From: Enterobacter ludwigii
GTDB taxonomy: Bacteria; Pseudomonadota; Gammaproteobacteria; Enterobacterales; Enterobacteriaceae
Direction of reading: 5' to 3'
NCBI RefSeq assembly: GCF_001750725.1
Contig: NZ_CP017279.1
Location: forward strand, 4,030,001-4,094,000
Length of the DNA: 64,000 nt
In this document: one piece after another, positions 63,060 through 64,000 of the stretch
How positions within the stretch are numbered: the first letter of the stretch is position 1
Layout: each line of letters opens with the position of its first letter
The notes under the pieces: generated by a model
Seen by the model: the letters and a program-made list of their open reading frames with translations, nothing else
What the model was told of the DNA's origin: nothing
Databases searched by the model: none
Translations under genes and position numbers: made by a program

Positions 63060-64000
63060 TTACGATGGCATTGCGATGGACTGCTTCTCTTCGAGCAGTT
63101 TTTCCACCACGCCAGGATCGGCAAGCGTTGAGGTATCACCGAGGTTGCTGGTGTCACCGGCTGCGATTTTGCGCAATATGCGGCGCATAATTTTGCCTGA
63201 GCGGGTTTTCGGCAGAGAGTCGGTCCAGTGCAGCACGTCCGGCGTGGCAAGCGGGCCAATCTCTTTACGTACCCAGTTGCGCACCTCGGCATACAGCTCT
63301 GGTGACGGCTCTTCGCCATGATTCAGCGTGACGTAGGCGTAAATCGCCTGGCCTTTAATGTTGTGTGGGATCCCGACGACGGCGGCTTCGGCGATCTTCG
63401 GATGAGATACCAGCGCGGATTCAATCTCCGCGGTACCCAGACGGTGGCCGGAGACGTTCAGCACGTCGTCCACGCGCCCGGTTATCCAGTAATAACCGTC
63501 CTCGTCACGCCGGGCGCCGTCACCGCTAAAGTACATATTTTTAAAGGTCGAGAAGTAGGTCTGCTCAAAGCGCTCGTGGTCGCCGAACAGGGTACGCGCC
63601 TGGCCCGGCCAGGAATCGGTGATCACCAGATTGCCTTCGGTGGCCCCGTCCAGCGGATTGCCTTCGTTATCCACCAGAGCAGGTTGTACGCCGAAGAACG
63701 GTTGAGTTGCTGAACCGGCTTTTAACTGCGTCGCACCCGGCATAGGGGTGATCATAAAGCCGCCGGTTTCGGTCTGCCACCAGGTGTCCATTACCGGACA
63801 TTTTTCGTTGCCGATTTTCTTCCAGTACCACTCCCAGGCTTCCGGGTTGATGGGCTCGCCAACGGAACCGAGGATGCGCAGCGAAGAGCGGTCAGTGCCT
63901 TCAATGGCCTTATCGCCTTCCGCCATTAATGCGCGGATCGCCGTTGGGGCGGTATAGAGAATATTGACCTTGTGTTTGTCGACCACCTGACACATGCGTG
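63060..64000 (-). CDS. acs: acetyl-CoA synthetase Acs, C-terminal part
   Basis: Acs activates acetate to acetyl-CoA via acetyl-AMP and is the high-affinity route for scavenging acetate. The window contains the last 313 or so codons; the gene starts beyond the right edge. Visible motifs are [13 protein letters not shown] (the ANL-family acyl-site motif), [31 protein letters not shown] (with the hinge aspartate and adenylate contacts) and the C-terminal [10 protein letters not shown], whose lysine is the one acetylated by Pat to switch the enzyme off. It is the first gene of acs-yjcH-actP. The reading frame is intact in the visible part. Confidence 0.97.
   Translation of the reverse strand, partial: RMCQVVDKHKVNILYTAPTAIRALMAEGDKAIEGTDRSSLRILGSVGEPINPEAWEWYWKKIGNEKCPVMDTWWQTETGGFMITPMPGATQLKAGSATQPFFGVQPALVDNEGNPLDGATEGNLVITDSWPGQARTLFGDHERFEQTYFSTFKNMYFSGDGARRDEDGYYWITGRVDDVLNVSGHRLGTAEIESALVSHPKIAEAAVVGIPHNIKGQAIYAYVTLNHGEEPSPELYAEVRNWVRKEIGPLATPDVLHWTDSLPKTRSGKIMRRILRKIAAGDTSNLGDTSTLADPGVVEKLLEEKQSIAMPS

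Overview
The window is a chromosomal segment of a member of the Enterobacteriaceae, most likely Enterobacter or a close relative. Most genes match Escherichia coli K-12 orthologues (compared from memory) in length, key residues and order, following the E. coli aceK to acs region. The base composition looks richer in G+C than E. coli. The intergenic palindromes differ from E. coli REPs, and several accessory genes are inserted into the shared order. I see no rRNA, tRNA, CRISPR array, insertion sequence, phage gene or frameshifted gene. Both ends cut genes: aceK on the left and acs on the right.

Layout. 1-5.3 kb holds the end of aceK, the glyoxylate repressor gene iclR and the B12-dependent methionine synthase gene metH. 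5.4-12.8 kb holds yjbB, rluF, yjbD, a PanS-like transporter, lysC and pgi; the E. coli gene pepE is missing. 13.1-17.0 kb is the yjbEFGH exopolysaccharide operon. It is followed by an inserted pair (a WbpD-like hexapeptide acetyltransferase and a GNAT acetyltransferase) and by psiE. 18.6-26.3 kb is the complete maltose/maltodextrin cluster, malGFE facing away from malK-lamB-malM across a MalT/CRP control region. 26.4-33.3 kb holds ubiCA, plsB, dgkA, the SOS repressor operon lexA-dinF and yjbJ. 33.3-38.5 kb holds zur, an inserted cupin gene and an inserted outer-membrane protein gene, dusA, pspG and qorA.

38.6-45.8 kb holds dnaB, alr, an inserted pnuC plus nadR-like nicotinamide riboside salvage pair, tyrB, aphA and yjbQR. 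45.8-49.8 kb holds uvrA and ssb, divergent around a LexA box, then yjcB. 50.3-54.6 kb holds an inserted diguanylate cyclase next to the phosphodiesterase gene pdeC, then soxS/soxR with the small RNA SraL antisense beyond soxR. 54.7-58.9 kb holds a glutathione S-transferase gene, the purine permease gene ghxP and the antiporter gene yjcE. 58.9-64 kb holds a LysR regulator divergent from a cidAB/lrgAB-like pair, facing the acetate-uptake operon acs-yjcH-actP.

The most interesting points are these. The lysC leader has no room for, and no trace of, the lysine riboswitch known from E. coli, while the last leader bases resemble the E. coli leader; a nested inverted repeat overlaps its apparent promoter. 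A CCCTCTCC/GGAGAGGG palindrome family recurs at five gene junctions, including malE-malF and yjcH-acs, where E. coli carries REP elements. A CidR-like regulator with a cidAB pair is placed against acetate-scavenging genes. The remaining leads are the accessory pairs, a possible 12-codon gene between tyrB and aphA, and a possible small RNA between pspG and qorA.
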